Part shown: positions 8,153 to 16,407 of the stretch, one piece after another
How positions within the stretch are numbered: the stretch's first letter is position 1
How the letters are laid out: the number at the start of each line of letters is the position of its first letter
Program-made: the position numbers and the translations under genes
Notes under the pieces: model-generated
Seen by the model: the letters and a program-made list of their open reading frames with translations, nothing else
What the model was told of the DNA's origin: nothing
Database searches by the model: none
NCBI RefSeq assembly: GCF_900108065.1
Contig: NZ_FNVQ01000001.1
Span: forward strand, 186,001 to 250,000
Source of the DNA: Marinobacterium lutimaris
GTDB taxonomy: Bacteria; Pseudomonadota; Gammaproteobacteria; Pseudomonadales; Balneatricaceae
Direction of reading: 5' to 3'
DNA: 64,000 nt

Positions 8153-9434
8153 AGGCAAGCTGCATAAAGGCAAACGACTGCTGGCTATCGCTGTTACTTC
8201 ACTGGCGGCTACTGCGGCCCAGGCCCAGACCGAACTGACCATGTACTACCCGGTATCTGTGGGCGGCCCACTGACCCAGGTGGTGGATGGCATGATCGAG
8301 CAGTTTGAACAGCAGAACCCGGATATCGACGTCAACGCCATCTACGCCGGCAACTACAACGATGCCCGCATGAAAGCGCTGGCGGCGCTGAAGAGCGGTG
8401 AACCGGCGCAGCTGTCGGTGATGTTCTCCATCGACGTGCATGAGCTGAAAGACCTGGATGCCATCGTTTCCTTCGACGATGTGGTGGAGACCGATGAGGA
8501 GCGCCAGTGGCTGGACAGCTTCTACCCGGCGCTGATGGAGAACGGCAAGGTTGATGGCACCACCTGGGGTATCCCGTTCCAGCGCTCCACCATCGTCATG
8601 TACTACAACAAGGATATGTTCCGCGAAGCTGGGCTGGACCCGGAACACCCGCCGCAGAACTGGGACGAACTGGCCGAGATGGGCCAGAAACTGGTGAAGA
8701 AAGACGCCGACGGCAATGTGGAGCGCTGGGGCGCCATGATTCCGTCCACCGGTTATCCGTACTGGATGTTCGGCGCGCTGGCCAAGCAGAACGGCGCCGA
8801 CCTGATGAACAGCGCCGGTAACGAGACCTACTTCAACAAGCCGGAAATGGTCGAAGCGCTGCAGTACTGGAAAGACCTGGGCAGCAAATACAACGTGATG
8901 CCGGAAGGCACCATCGAGTGGGGCACCCTGCGTCAGAACTTCCTGGAAGGCAAAACCGCCATGATGTGGCACTCCACCGGCAACCTGACCGCCGTTAAGA
9001 ACGCCGCCGATTTCGACTTCGGTGTCGCTTTCCTGCCGGCCCACAAAAACTTCGGTTCACCCACCGGTGGCGGCAACTTCTACCTGTTCAAGGATGCCAC
9101 CCCGGATGAGCGTCGCGCGGCGCTGAAACTGGTGCGCTTTATGACCTCACCGGAGCAGGCGGCTCTGTGGAGCAAGGACACCGGTTACATGGGCGTGAGC
9201 CCTGCGGCCTATGAAACCGACATTCTCAAGCAGTACGTGGCCGAGTTCCCGCCGGCAGCGGTGGCCCGCGACCAGCTGGAGTACGCCACTGCAGAGCTGT
9301 CGACTCACCAGTCCGGCCGTGTCCGCAAACTGCTGGATGATGCGATCCAGTCAGTACTGAACGGTCAGGCCGAGCCGCAGGAAGCGCTGGATTCTGCCCA
9401 GAACCAGGCGAAACGCATCCTGTCCCGCTACTGA
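8142..9434 (+). CDS. ugpB: periplasmic glycerol-3-phosphate-type ABC substrate-binding protein
   Basis: A 430-residue family-1 solute-binding protein. A signal peptide is present (KGKRLLAIAVTSLAATAAQA, cleavage near residue 29). The mature start TELTMYYPVSVGGPLTQVVDGM and later GTTWGIPFQRSTIVMYYNKD and GGGNFYLFKD match the UgpB pattern, so the ligand is probably sn-glycerol-3-phosphate or a glycerophosphodiester. It overlaps the ATPase gene by 11 bp and is followed by a strong hairpin that probably stabilises its part of the message, as binding proteins are needed in excess. Confidence 0.87.
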   Translation: MLDKGKLHKGKRLLAIAVTSLAATAAQAQTELTMYYPVSVGGPLTQVVDGMIEQFEQQNPDIDVNAIYAGNYNDARMKALAALKSGEPAQLSVMFSIDVHELKDLDAIVSFDDVVETDEERQWLDSFYPALMENGKVDGTTWGIPFQRSTIVMYYNKDMFREAGLDPEHPPQNWDELAEMGQKLVKKDADGNVERWGAMIPSTGYPYWMFGALAKQNGADLMNSAGNETYFNKPEMVEALQYWKDLGSKYNVMPEGTIEWGTLRQNFLEGKTAMMWHSTGNLTAVKNAADFDFGVAFLPAHKNFGSPTGGGNFYLFKDATPDERRAALKLVRFMTSPEQAALWSKDTGYMGVSPAAYETDILKQYVAEFPPAAVARDQLEYATAELSTHQSGRVRKLLDDAIQSVLNGQAEPQEALDSAQNQAKRILSRY

Positions 9435-9445
9435 TCTGAAACCGG

Positions 9446-9485
9446 GCCGTGGCACCTCGCACGTATGAAGAGCAGGTGCCACGGC
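9446..9485 (+). terminator. 12-bp hairpin between ugpB and ugpA (message-stabilising or attenuating)
   Basis: GCCGTGGCACCT (9446-9457) and AGGTGCCACGGC (9474-9485) form a perfect 12-bp stem with a 16-base loop, followed only by TTTGC. It sits 12 bp after the binding-protein stop. In many ABC operons a hairpin here lowers permease relative to binding-protein expression. The weak T tract argues for partial termination or RNA protection, not a full stop. Confidence 0.65.
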
Positions 9486-9541
9486 TTTGCATTACGGCTC
9501 CGGTATTAGGGGCCTGGCCGATCCATTTCAAGGCAATAGAG

Positions 9542-10414
9542 ATGAAACGACTGTCATGGCTGCACGCCTGGCTGATGCTGCTTCCTGCGCTGGCCATGCT
9601 GATGGCATTCACCCATATCCCTGCGTTGACCACCATCTGGCATTCGCTGTTTTACCCGGCACGGGGGAGCGAACCGGAGGAGTTCGCCGGGCTCGATAAC
9701 TACCGCATGATGCTGGATGACGATGTTTTCTGGCAGGCGCTGAACAATAACCTCTGGTATGCGCTAGTGACCGTGCCGGCCTCCATGGTGCTGGCGCTGG
9801 CGATGGCGCTCTGGGTGAACGGCAAGATCCGTGGACGCAGTGCGCTGCGCCTGGCGTACTTTACGCCGACCATGCTGCCGATGATCGCCGTGGCGAATAT
9901 CTGGCTGTTTTTTTACAGCCCCGAGATCGGCCTGTTTAACAAGGTGCTGGGGTGGTTTGGCGTCGCCGGGATCAACTGGCTGGGCGATACCGACTGGGCT
10001 TTGCCAAGCCTGATGCTGATGACCATCTGGAAAGAGGCGGGCTTCTTTATGATCTTCTATCTGGCGGCCCTGCAGGCGCTGGATCGTGATATCTACGATG
10101 CCGCCGCGCTGGAAGGCGCCAGCCGCTGGTATCGCTTTCGCCGCCTGACGCTGCCGCTGCTGATGCCGACCACGTTGTTTGTGCTGGTCAACGCGGTGCT
10201 CAACGCGTTCAAGCTGGTGGACCACCTGTTCATCTTGACCAAAGGCGGCCCCAATAACGCCAGCAACCTGCTGCTCTATTACATCTACGAAAATGCGTTC
10301 AGCTTCTTCGACGCCAACTACGCCGCCACGCTGACCGTGGTGCTGCTGGCGATGCTGATCCTGCTGGCGCTGCTGCAGTTCGGCGTGCTCGAACGCCGTA
10401 TCCACTATCGTTAA
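9542..10414 (+). CDS. ugpA: glycerol-3-phosphate-type ABC transporter permease A
   Basis: A 290-residue inner-membrane permease with about six membrane segments. The start is set at ATG 9542 (MKRLSWLHAWLMLLPALAM), because the upstream in-frame region runs through the hairpin and is not membrane-like. The EAA loop is seen near residues 185-205 (DAAALEGASRWYRFRRLTLP). Motifs such as ALTTIWHSLF and LFILTKGGPNNAS are typical of UgpA/MalF-type subunits. It pairs with the next permease gene, 13 bp downstream. Confidence 0.88.
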   Translation: MKRLSWLHAWLMLLPALAMLMAFTHIPALTTIWHSLFYPARGSEPEEFAGLDNYRMMLDDDVFWQALNNNLWYALVTVPASMVLALAMALWVNGKIRGRSALRLAYFTPTMLPMIAVANIWLFFYSPEIGLFNKVLGWFGVAGINWLGDTDWALPSLMLMTIWKEAGFFMIFYLAALQALDRDIYDAAALEGASRWYRFRRLTLPLLMPTTLFVLVNAVLNAFKLVDHLFILTKGGPNNASNLLLYYIYENAFSFFDANYAATLTVVLLAMLILLALLQFGVLERRIHYR

Positions 10415-10427
10415 GGGCGAACAGATC

Positions 10428-11237
10428 ATGGCTCGCTTTACTCATGCTTTATCGACTTCCGCTGCCTGGCTGCTCGGGCTGCTCTGGATTCTGCCGCTGC
10501 TCTACGCCTTCTGGGCCTCGACCCATCCGGCGGAATACGCTACCCGGTTCGACTTGTTTGCACCGCTGACCGGGGAGCACTTTGTTACCGCCTGGAACCA
10601 GGCGCCGTTTATGCGTTACATGCTCAACACGGTGATCATCACCGGGCTGATCCTCACCTTTCAGCTGATCCTCTGCACCCTGGCCGGCTATGCGCTGGCG
10701 CGGATGCCGTTTCGCGGTCGCGGGCTGGTGTTCGCCTTGGTACTGCTGCAACTGATGGTGATGCCGGAGATCCTGATCGTTGAGAACTACCGCACCCTGT
10801 CGATGATCGACCTGATCGATACCCATATCGGTGTGGGCCTGCCGTACATGGCCAGCGCCTTCGGTATCTTTCTGCTGCGCCAGACCTTCAAAACCGTGCC
10901 CCAGGAGCTGGAAGACGTCGCCCGTCTTGAGGGCTGCTCCCGCCTGGGCGTGCTCTGGAAGGTCTACGTGCCGCTGGCCAAGCCGACTTATCTTGCCTAC
11001 GGCCTGGTGTCGATCAGCCACCACTGGAACAACTTCCTCTGGCCGCTGGTGGTGACCAACACAGAGAGCAGCCGACCCCTGACCGTGGGTATGGCGATCT
11101 TCGGTGCGCCGGAATCCGGAGTGGACTGGCCGGTGATCTGTGCCGGCACGTTGATCGCCATCGGCCCGCTGTTGGCGATCTTCCTGCTGTTCCAGCGCCG
11201 CTTTGTGCAGTCGTTCATGTATGCGGGGCTAAAATGA
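10428..11237 (+). CDS. ugpE: glycerol-3-phosphate-type ABC transporter permease E
   Basis: A 269-residue permease with the N-terminal segment SAAWLLGLLWILPLLYAFWA and an EAA loop at about 160-180 (EDVARLEGCSRLGVLWKVYVP). It ends in QRRFVQSFMYAGLK; the FVQ-x-MxAGxxK ending is the common C-terminus of this permease class. It forms the second half of the membrane channel with the preceding gene. The stop overlaps the start of the EEP-family gene (ATGA), so that enzyme belongs to the same transcription unit. Confidence 0.88.
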   Translation: MARFTHALSTSAAWLLGLLWILPLLYAFWASTHPAEYATRFDLFAPLTGEHFVTAWNQAPFMRYMLNTVIITGLILTFQLILCTLAGYALARMPFRGRGLVFALVLLQLMVMPEILIVENYRTLSMIDLIDTHIGVGLPYMASAFGIFLLRQTFKTVPQELEDVARLEGCSRLGVLWKVYVPLAKPTYLAYGLVSISHHWNNFLWPLVVTNTESSRPLTVGMAIFGAPESGVDWPVICAGTLIAIGPLLAIFLLFQRRFVQSFMYAGLK

Positions 11238-12112
11238 TGACTCAGCCCATACGGATACTCAGCTGGAATATCCAGAGCGGTCGCGGCTGCGATGGTCTGA
11301 TCGATATCCAGCGCACTATTAATTTTCTAAAAAAGGATTTTTTAAAACAGGATTGCCTGAAAAAACAGGCTGAGCTGGATGTTATCTGTCTGCAGGAGGT
11401 CGCGCGCTATTTCCCCGAGTACACGGCAGCGGGCCAGCGGGATCAGTTGCAGGCGCTGATCGAGGCCTTTCCCGATCACACCCCGGTCTGGGGTGCTGCG
11501 CTAAGCTGGCCGGGAGAGAGCCCGGATTGCCGTCGCGAGTTCGGCAACCTGACGCTGACCCGTCTGCCGCTGCTCGATTCGCGGGTGCACGTGCTGCCGG
11601 GCATTGCCCCAGACTCTGTAGGCGATGAGCTGCGCACGCCGCGCTGCGCCGTGGAAACACTGCTTGAATGCGGCGGCGCGCCTTTGCGTATTCTGAATAC
11701 GCACCTGGCGTTTCACGATGGCGCCGAGCGCATGGGGCAGCTTGATTATCTCAATCGAATTCAGCTTGCAGCTAGCGCTGAAGCGCTCCGGCAGAGCGGC
11801 AGGGGCGCCGGTATTTTTGCAGCTCCCTTTACCACCGCACGCACGCTGATCTGCGGCGATCTCAACCTGGATTCCCGCTCCGATCATTACGGCTGGATCA
11901 GCGAACAGGGCTGGCGCGATGCCTGGCGCAGCTTGAGCCCTGAGTCTGACCATGCGCCCACCTGTGGCATTTTCGACAGCGCGCAATGGCCCGAAGGTCC
12001 GCACTGCCGCGATTACTTCTGGCTGCAGCAGATCGATGCACTCGATCTTCATGTTGATACCGCCACCGATCTTTCCGATCACCAGCCTTTGCTACTGACT
12101 CTGGAACCCTGA
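11234..12112 (+). CDS. endonuclease/exonuclease/phosphatase-family hydrolase
   Basis: A 292-residue protein of the EEP fold, metal-dependent phosphodiesterases and phosphatases. Signature pieces: RILSWNIQSG at about 7-16, LDVICLQEVARYF at about 47-59, FGNLTLTRLPL, LNTHLAFHDG at about 154-163, LICGDLNLDSRSD at about 207-219, and the final IDALDLHVDTATDLSDHQPLLL. No signal peptide, so it should act in the cytosol. It takes the place that UgpQ holds in enterobacterial ugp operons, so it may split imported glycerophosphodiesters; that role is inferred. A Lys-rich insert lies at about 29-44 where the DNA becomes A-rich. Confidence 0.8.
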   Translation: MMTQPIRILSWNIQSGRGCDGLIDIQRTINFLKKDFLKQDCLKKQAELDVICLQEVARYFPEYTAAGQRDQLQALIEAFPDHTPVWGAALSWPGESPDCRREFGNLTLTRLPLLDSRVHVLPGIAPDSVGDELRTPRCAVETLLECGGAPLRILNTHLAFHDGAERMGQLDYLNRIQLAASAEALRQSGRGAGIFAAPFTTARTLICGDLNLDSRSDHYGWISEQGWRDAWRSLSPESDHAPTCGIFDSAQWPEGPHCRDYFWLQQIDALDLHVDTATDLSDHQPLLLTLEP

Positions 12113-12113
12113 T

Positions 12114-12944
12114 ATGCCCGTAAACCGTTCAACCCTGCCAAGCCCCTTGCCGGCGCAGCTGGAGCATTCCGTGCGCTACCTGTTTACCGATGTGGACGAC
12201 ACCCTGACCTGGGAAGGGCGTTTGCCTGGCGCCACGTTTACTGCTCTGGAACAACTGCACAAGGCGGGCGTTCAGGTGATTCCTGTTACCGGCGCCTGCG
12301 CCGGCTGGTGCGACTGTATTGTCAGAACCTGGCCCGTGGCGGCGGTCATCGGTGAGAACGGCGCCTTCTGGATGCAAAAGGACAGCAACGGCCATGTGCA
12401 GCGCCGCTATATGCAGTCGCTGGAGGAGCGTACAGCCAACAGGGCGCGCCTGCTGGAGGTGCAGAAGGAACTGCTCGCTGAGCTCGGTTTTGCACGTATG
12501 ACCGTTGATCAGACCTACCGCGAAACCGATATCGCCTTCGATGTGGGGCAGGAGCAGAACCTGACATCACAGCAGCGTCATCTGTTATTGGACCTGCTGC
12601 ATCTGTCCGGTGTTCAGGCGCGGCTGAGCTCCATCCATATCAACGCCTGGCTCGGCGATTACGACAAGGCCAGTAGCGCGATGGCCTGGCTGGAGCAGGA
12701 GTCTATTCAACAGCGACGAGTGATAGCCGATCAGGAGGTGGCGTTTATCGGTGATTCAGGTAACGACGTGGCGATGTTCGAACAGTTCAGCAACACTGTG
12801 GGGGTAGCCAACATCCAACCGTTTCTGGAAAGCCTGAGCCACAAACCCAGGTTTATCACCAGCGCGAACGGTGGCTTTGGCTTTGTGGAGCTGGCTGAGC
12901 GAATCCTGGCGAGAGCCGGCTCGTTCGATGCGGGCGCCGCCTGA
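12114..12944 (+). CDS. HAD-superfamily phosphatase (IIB / MPGP-like)
   Basis: A 276-residue haloacid dehalogenase-type phosphatase. Motif I is FTDVDDTLT at about 23-31 with the nucleophilic Asp, motif II is in IPVTGACAGW (VTG), and motif IV is VAFIGDSGNDVAMFEQF at about 209-225. The cap arrangement and GENGAFW segment match HAD-IIB enzymes such as mannosyl-3-phosphoglycerate or sucrose-phosphate phosphatases. It starts one base after the EEP gene and ends the operon. A role in dephosphorylating an imported or derived polyol phosphate is plausible; the substrate is unknown. Confidence 0.8.
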   Translation: MPVNRSTLPSPLPAQLEHSVRYLFTDVDDTLTWEGRLPGATFTALEQLHKAGVQVIPVTGACAGWCDCIVRTWPVAAVIGENGAFWMQKDSNGHVQRRYMQSLEERTANRARLLEVQKELLAELGFARMTVDQTYRETDIAFDVGQEQNLTSQQRHLLLDLLHLSGVQARLSSIHINAWLGDYDKASSAMAWLEQESIQQRRVIADQEVAFIGDSGNDVAMFEQFSNTVGVANIQPFLESLSHKPRFITSANGGFGFVELAERILARAGSFDAGAA

Positions 12945-12972
12945 AACAGCAACCGTCAGGGCGGGGTGAGTG

Positions 12973-13362
12973 CTAATCTGATGACACCGAATCCCTGTCC
13001 CATACGAGATTGTTCCTGGATCGGTCAAAGTACGGAGCAAATACCGAAAGCGCGGCGAAGCTTTGTCCCTCTCTCAGTATCGGGCCGTGCAGCGTACCCT
13101 GGGGGATAAAGACCAGATCTCCGCGATGAACTTCTGTTACTTCATCGCCCACTTTGAAATCCACGTCGCCGTCGATAATGACCAGTACTTCGTCATGCTG
13201 ATTCTGGGTGTGAAGTGCATTGCCGCTGTCGCGCACGATGCCCACGTTGGCGGTCAAATGCTTGCCATCGAACACAAAGGTTCGCTTGATCGGATCGCTC
13301 CTGGTCGATTCATCGGTATCGAGTGACCGAACGATCTGGTCGAGGTTTTTAAAGTATTTCAC
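12973..13362 (-). CDS. cupin-domain protein
   Basis: A 129-residue single-domain cupin. The two motifs are visible: a first one around residues 51-70 (HTQNQHDEVLVIIDGDVDF, with two His and a Glu as metal ligands) and a second around GDLVFIPQGTLHGP at about 81-94. Function is not recognisable; small cupins may be isomerases, dioxygenases or ligand-binding regulators. It lies alone on the minus strand, 28 bp from the end of the convergent HAD gene. Confidence 0.75.
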   Translation of the reverse strand: MKYFKNLDQIVRSLDTDESTRSDPIKRTFVFDGKHLTANVGIVRDSGNALHTQNQHDEVLVIIDGDVDFKVGDEVTEVHRGDLVFIPQGTLHGPILREGQSFAALSVFAPYFDRSRNNLVWDRDSVSSD

Positions 13363-13533
13363 TTTAACCTCCTTGATCTATTGCGCAGCGAAGAATGGGA
13401 GGTGAGTCAGGGCGAAGTTGCAAAGCGATGCCCGGTTCATCACCCCATCTGTGGCTGCCATATCAATAACCATAGAAGACCATAGGGGAATGTGTATTGA
13501 GCGGAGTTCGCGGAGCGAGACGGGTAATAAAAA

Positions 13534-13559
13534 AAGGCCTGCCGTGTCCGGCAGGCCTT
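13534..13559 (-). terminator. terminator of the arylsulfatase gene
   Basis: AAGGCCTGCC (13534-13543) pairs with GGCAGGCCTT (13550-13559) around a 6-base loop. Read on the minus strand the stem is followed by TTTTTTATTA, a good intrinsic terminator, 14 bp past the sulfatase stop. Confidence 0.9.
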
Positions 13560-13572
13560 CTCTGTTTCGAGC

Positions 13573-15960
13573 TTATTTCTTCAGATTTACCACCACCTGC
13601 TCCAGCGAGCCCTGGAAGGTGAACGGCGGGGTGTAGTCGTAGCTCACCGGGGTACCGGTATCGGCGCCGATATCCTGGTTTTCCGACAGTGAGTATTTGA
13701 ACGGTGTGGTGCGTTCAATGGTGCCGCTACCGGCGTTGCGGCCATCGATCATCAGTTTGACCGAGCCGGCTTTACCCATCTCATCGCCACCTTCGTAACT
13801 GAACTCCATCTTCAGCTCATGCTCGCCGGCGGGTACCTCGGCTTCACTCGCGACGGTATAAACCTCAACATCGATGTAGTTGTGCGCCACCTTCAGGACA
13901 CCGTCTTTCAGGTAGAACGCCCAGCCGCCAGTGTTGCCGCCCTGGGTGAAGATCATACCGTTGGCTTTCTCTGCCACGTTGACCTTGGCGCTGACGCTGA
14001 ATGATTTGTTCTTCAGATCCGGCGCTGAGGATTCCGGCAGGCCGGTCAGCGGGCCCTGGTAGACAAACTCGTCACGTCCGCTTGCCAGGTTGGGCTTGCC
14101 GGTAAACTCGGCGCTGAAGCGTTCGGCGCCGCGCCAGTCCAGCGGCAGCGCCTTGTTGGCGGAGGCCTGGGCCCACCAGAGCGCCTTCATCTGTTCCAGT
14201 TTGGCGGGGTTTTCGGCAGCCACGTCATGAGCCTGAGAGAAGTCTTCTTTCAGGTTGTACAGTTCCCAGTCGGCCGTGAACGGATCGAAGTCACCGCGCA
14301 CCGGGTCCCAGGGCTCGAAGGAGAGGGACGCGGCCCACCAGCCGTCCTGATACATACCGCGGTTGGCAACCATTTCGAAGTACTGGGTAGTACGAATTTC
14401 CGGGGCGTCGGCATCCACCAGCGTGGAGAGGAAGTCCTTGCCCTGGATCGGTGTCTGAACCGTACCGTTGACGCTACGTGGCTGGGCAACGCCCGCTGCT
14501 GCGAGAATGGTCGGCGCGATATCGATCACGTGCAGGAACTGCCGACGGATCTCGCCGCCCTTGTTATAGCGTTCCGGCCATTTGACCACCATCGGGTTGC
14601 GGACGCCGCCCAGGTGGCTAGCTACCTGTTTTGTCCACTGGAACGGAGTGCCCATGGCCCAGGCCCAGGCAGCCGGGAAGTGGTTGAAGTGCAGTTCGGT
14701 ACCGATCTCGTCGATACGCGGCAGCATATCTTCCGGCGTCATCAGGTAAGCGTTAAAGAAGGCGTTCTCGTTCAGCGTGCCATCCAGGCCGCCCTCGGCT
14801 GAAGCGCCGTTATCGCCGACGATATAGATAATCATCGTGTTGTCGGCATCGGGCAGGGTTTTAACGTAATCGAGCACACGGCCCACTTCCTGGTCCACAT
14901 GTTCGCCATAGGCGGCGAACACCTCCATCATGCGGGCGTAGAGCTTCTTCTGATCCGCGCTCAGGCTGTCCCAGGCTGGCAGACTTTCCGGGCGTGGCGT
15001 CAGATCGGTGTCTTTAGGGATGATACCCATCTCTCTCTGCTGCGCGATGACCTGCTCACGGTAGGCATCCCAGCCCATATCGAACTTGCCCTTGAACTTG
15101 TCGATCAGCTCTTTCGGCGCCTGGTGCGGGGCGTGGGTTGCGGCGGGCGCAAGGTAAGCGAACCAGGGTTTGTCCGGCTGGATCGCTTCCAGTTCTTTCA
15201 GCCAGTTGATGGTGTGGTCGGCCAGATCGACACTGAGGAAGTAGTCATCCTCTTCCGGTGTGCCTATGGGAGTCTGGTTCTCAAACAGGTAGGGGCGGAT
15301 CTGGTTTGTATCACCGGCCATGAAACCGTAGAAGTAATCGAACCCCAGGCCGTTGGGCCAGTGATCGAACGGGCCGGCCTTGCTGGTTTCGTAGATCGGG
15401 GTGTTGTGGTTCTTGCCGATCCAGGAGGTCACGTAACCGTTCTGGCGCAGCACCTCGGCAACGGTGGCGGTGTCCTTGGGAATAATGCCGGTGTAGCCGT
15501 CGTAACCGGTAGCCAGCTCGGTGATAACGCCGGTGCCTGACACGTTATGGTTGCGTCCGGTCAGCAGTGCCGCACGGGTGGGCGAGCAGAGCGCCGTGGT
15601 ATGGAAGTTGGTGAAGGTGACGCCTTCTTCTGCCAGCTGGTCCAGCGAGGGCGAGGGTACCTCGCCGCCGGTCACCGCAAACTGGCCAAAGCCGACATCA
15701 TCCAGCAGCACCAGCAGCACGTTCGGGGCACCTTCGGGGGCGGTGATCGGCTTGGGGAACTGGGGCGCGTCTGCGTCCTTGTAGGTGGTGCCCAGGTTGC
15801 CGGAGAACTTCTGCTCGGCGTAGGGCAACACAGCCTGGCCATCTCGGGCGGCCATGGCCGTTTCCGCGGCCTGGGCGGTGGCGAACAGGCTTAAAGGCGC
15901 GGCGGCGATCAACACGGCCAAACGGGCGCGGGTAAATCGCAGGGTGAAGTTGATACCCAT
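13573..15960 (-). CDS. exported arylsulfatase
   Basis: A 795-residue sulfatase that hydrolyses sulfate esters in the periplasm or outside. The N-terminus has basic residues then LAVLIAAAPLSLFATAQA, a signal peptide. The catalytic motif CSPTR occurs at 125-129; its Cys becomes formylglycine. Metal ligands appear in LLVLLDDVGFGQ at about 82-93, THAPH and YIVGDNGASAEGG. After the catalytic and C-terminal subdomains (to about 610) comes a beta-rich, lectin-like region. An anaerobic or FGE-type maturase must act on the Cys but none is in the window. A good terminator follows, and no partner gene is coupled. Confidence 0.9.
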   Translation of the reverse strand: MGINFTLRFTRARLAVLIAAAPLSLFATAQAAETAMAARDGQAVLPYAEQKFSGNLGTTYKDADAPQFPKPITAPEGAPNVLLVLLDDVGFGQFAVTGGEVPSPSLDQLAEEGVTFTNFHTTALCSPTRAALLTGRNHNVSGTGVITELATGYDGYTGIIPKDTATVAEVLRQNGYVTSWIGKNHNTPIYETSKAGPFDHWPNGLGFDYFYGFMAGDTNQIRPYLFENQTPIGTPEEDDYFLSVDLADHTINWLKELEAIQPDKPWFAYLAPAATHAPHQAPKELIDKFKGKFDMGWDAYREQVIAQQREMGIIPKDTDLTPRPESLPAWDSLSADQKKLYARMMEVFAAYGEHVDQEVGRVLDYVKTLPDADNTMIIYIVGDNGASAEGGLDGTLNENAFFNAYLMTPEDMLPRIDEIGTELHFNHFPAAWAWAMGTPFQWTKQVASHLGGVRNPMVVKWPERYNKGGEIRRQFLHVIDIAPTILAAAGVAQPRSVNGTVQTPIQGKDFLSTLVDADAPEIRTTQYFEMVANRGMYQDGWWAASLSFEPWDPVRGDFDPFTADWELYNLKEDFSQAHDVAAENPAKLEQMKALWWAQASANKALPLDWRGAERFSAEFTGKPNLASGRDEFVYQGPLTGLPESSAPDLKNKSFSVSAKVNVAEKANGMIFTQGGNTGGWAFYLKDGVLKVAHNYIDVEVYTVASEAEVPAGEHELKMEFSYEGGDEMGKAGSVKLMIDGRNAGSGTIERTTPFKYSLSENQDIGADTGTPVSYDYTPPFTFQGSLEQVVVNLKK

Positions 15961-16263
15961 CGAATCATTCCTTTTCCATTTGCGAACAATTAGGAACTAC
16001 TGCCTAGCACTTGAGAGTCGGCTTGGTGTTCTCTCCAGCGCAAGATTCCTTTCTTTGAAATGAGCACACCAGATCAGCTTAGACCATTTAAGTGATGGGT
16101 GTATGAAGAAAAGCGTCATGTAACGTATTGATTAAGATCTTTTTATGACGGGTCGCGGGGAGTGGAAAGTCAGACTGCTGATTTCCAGCAGCCGGTTGTT
16201 ATTCCACAACGGGCTAATTAGACTCCGGCGCTTGATTCTAATGACATCGCCTGAGAACAAGGG

Positions 16264-16407
16264 ATGTTGCAGACGGTTGTCGAATGCCTGGATGCGATCC
16301 GGGTAAGCAACGCAGATGCAGTGGTAGACGCCATACAACTGCTGCTGCGACTGTCGCTGTCCGGTCCGTCGATTCACTGCTATTTGATGTACAAGGATGT
16401 AAGTTAA
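16264..16407 (+). CDS. possible 47-residue upstream ORF, coupled to the next gene
   Basis: ATG at 16264 opens a 47-codon frame with an in-frame stop just before it. It ends TAA at 16405-16407, overlapping the next gene's ATG by one base (TAATG). The peptide starts MLQTVVECLDAIRV and has a hydrophobic middle (DAIQLLLRLSL). CAAGGG lies too close to the ATG to be a good ribosome site. It could be a leader peptide for translational coupling, or chance. Apart from it, 15961-16263 holds no gene that I can see. Confidence 0.3.
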   Translation: MLQTVVECLDAIRVSNADAVVDAIQLLLRLSLSGPSIHCYLMYKDVS

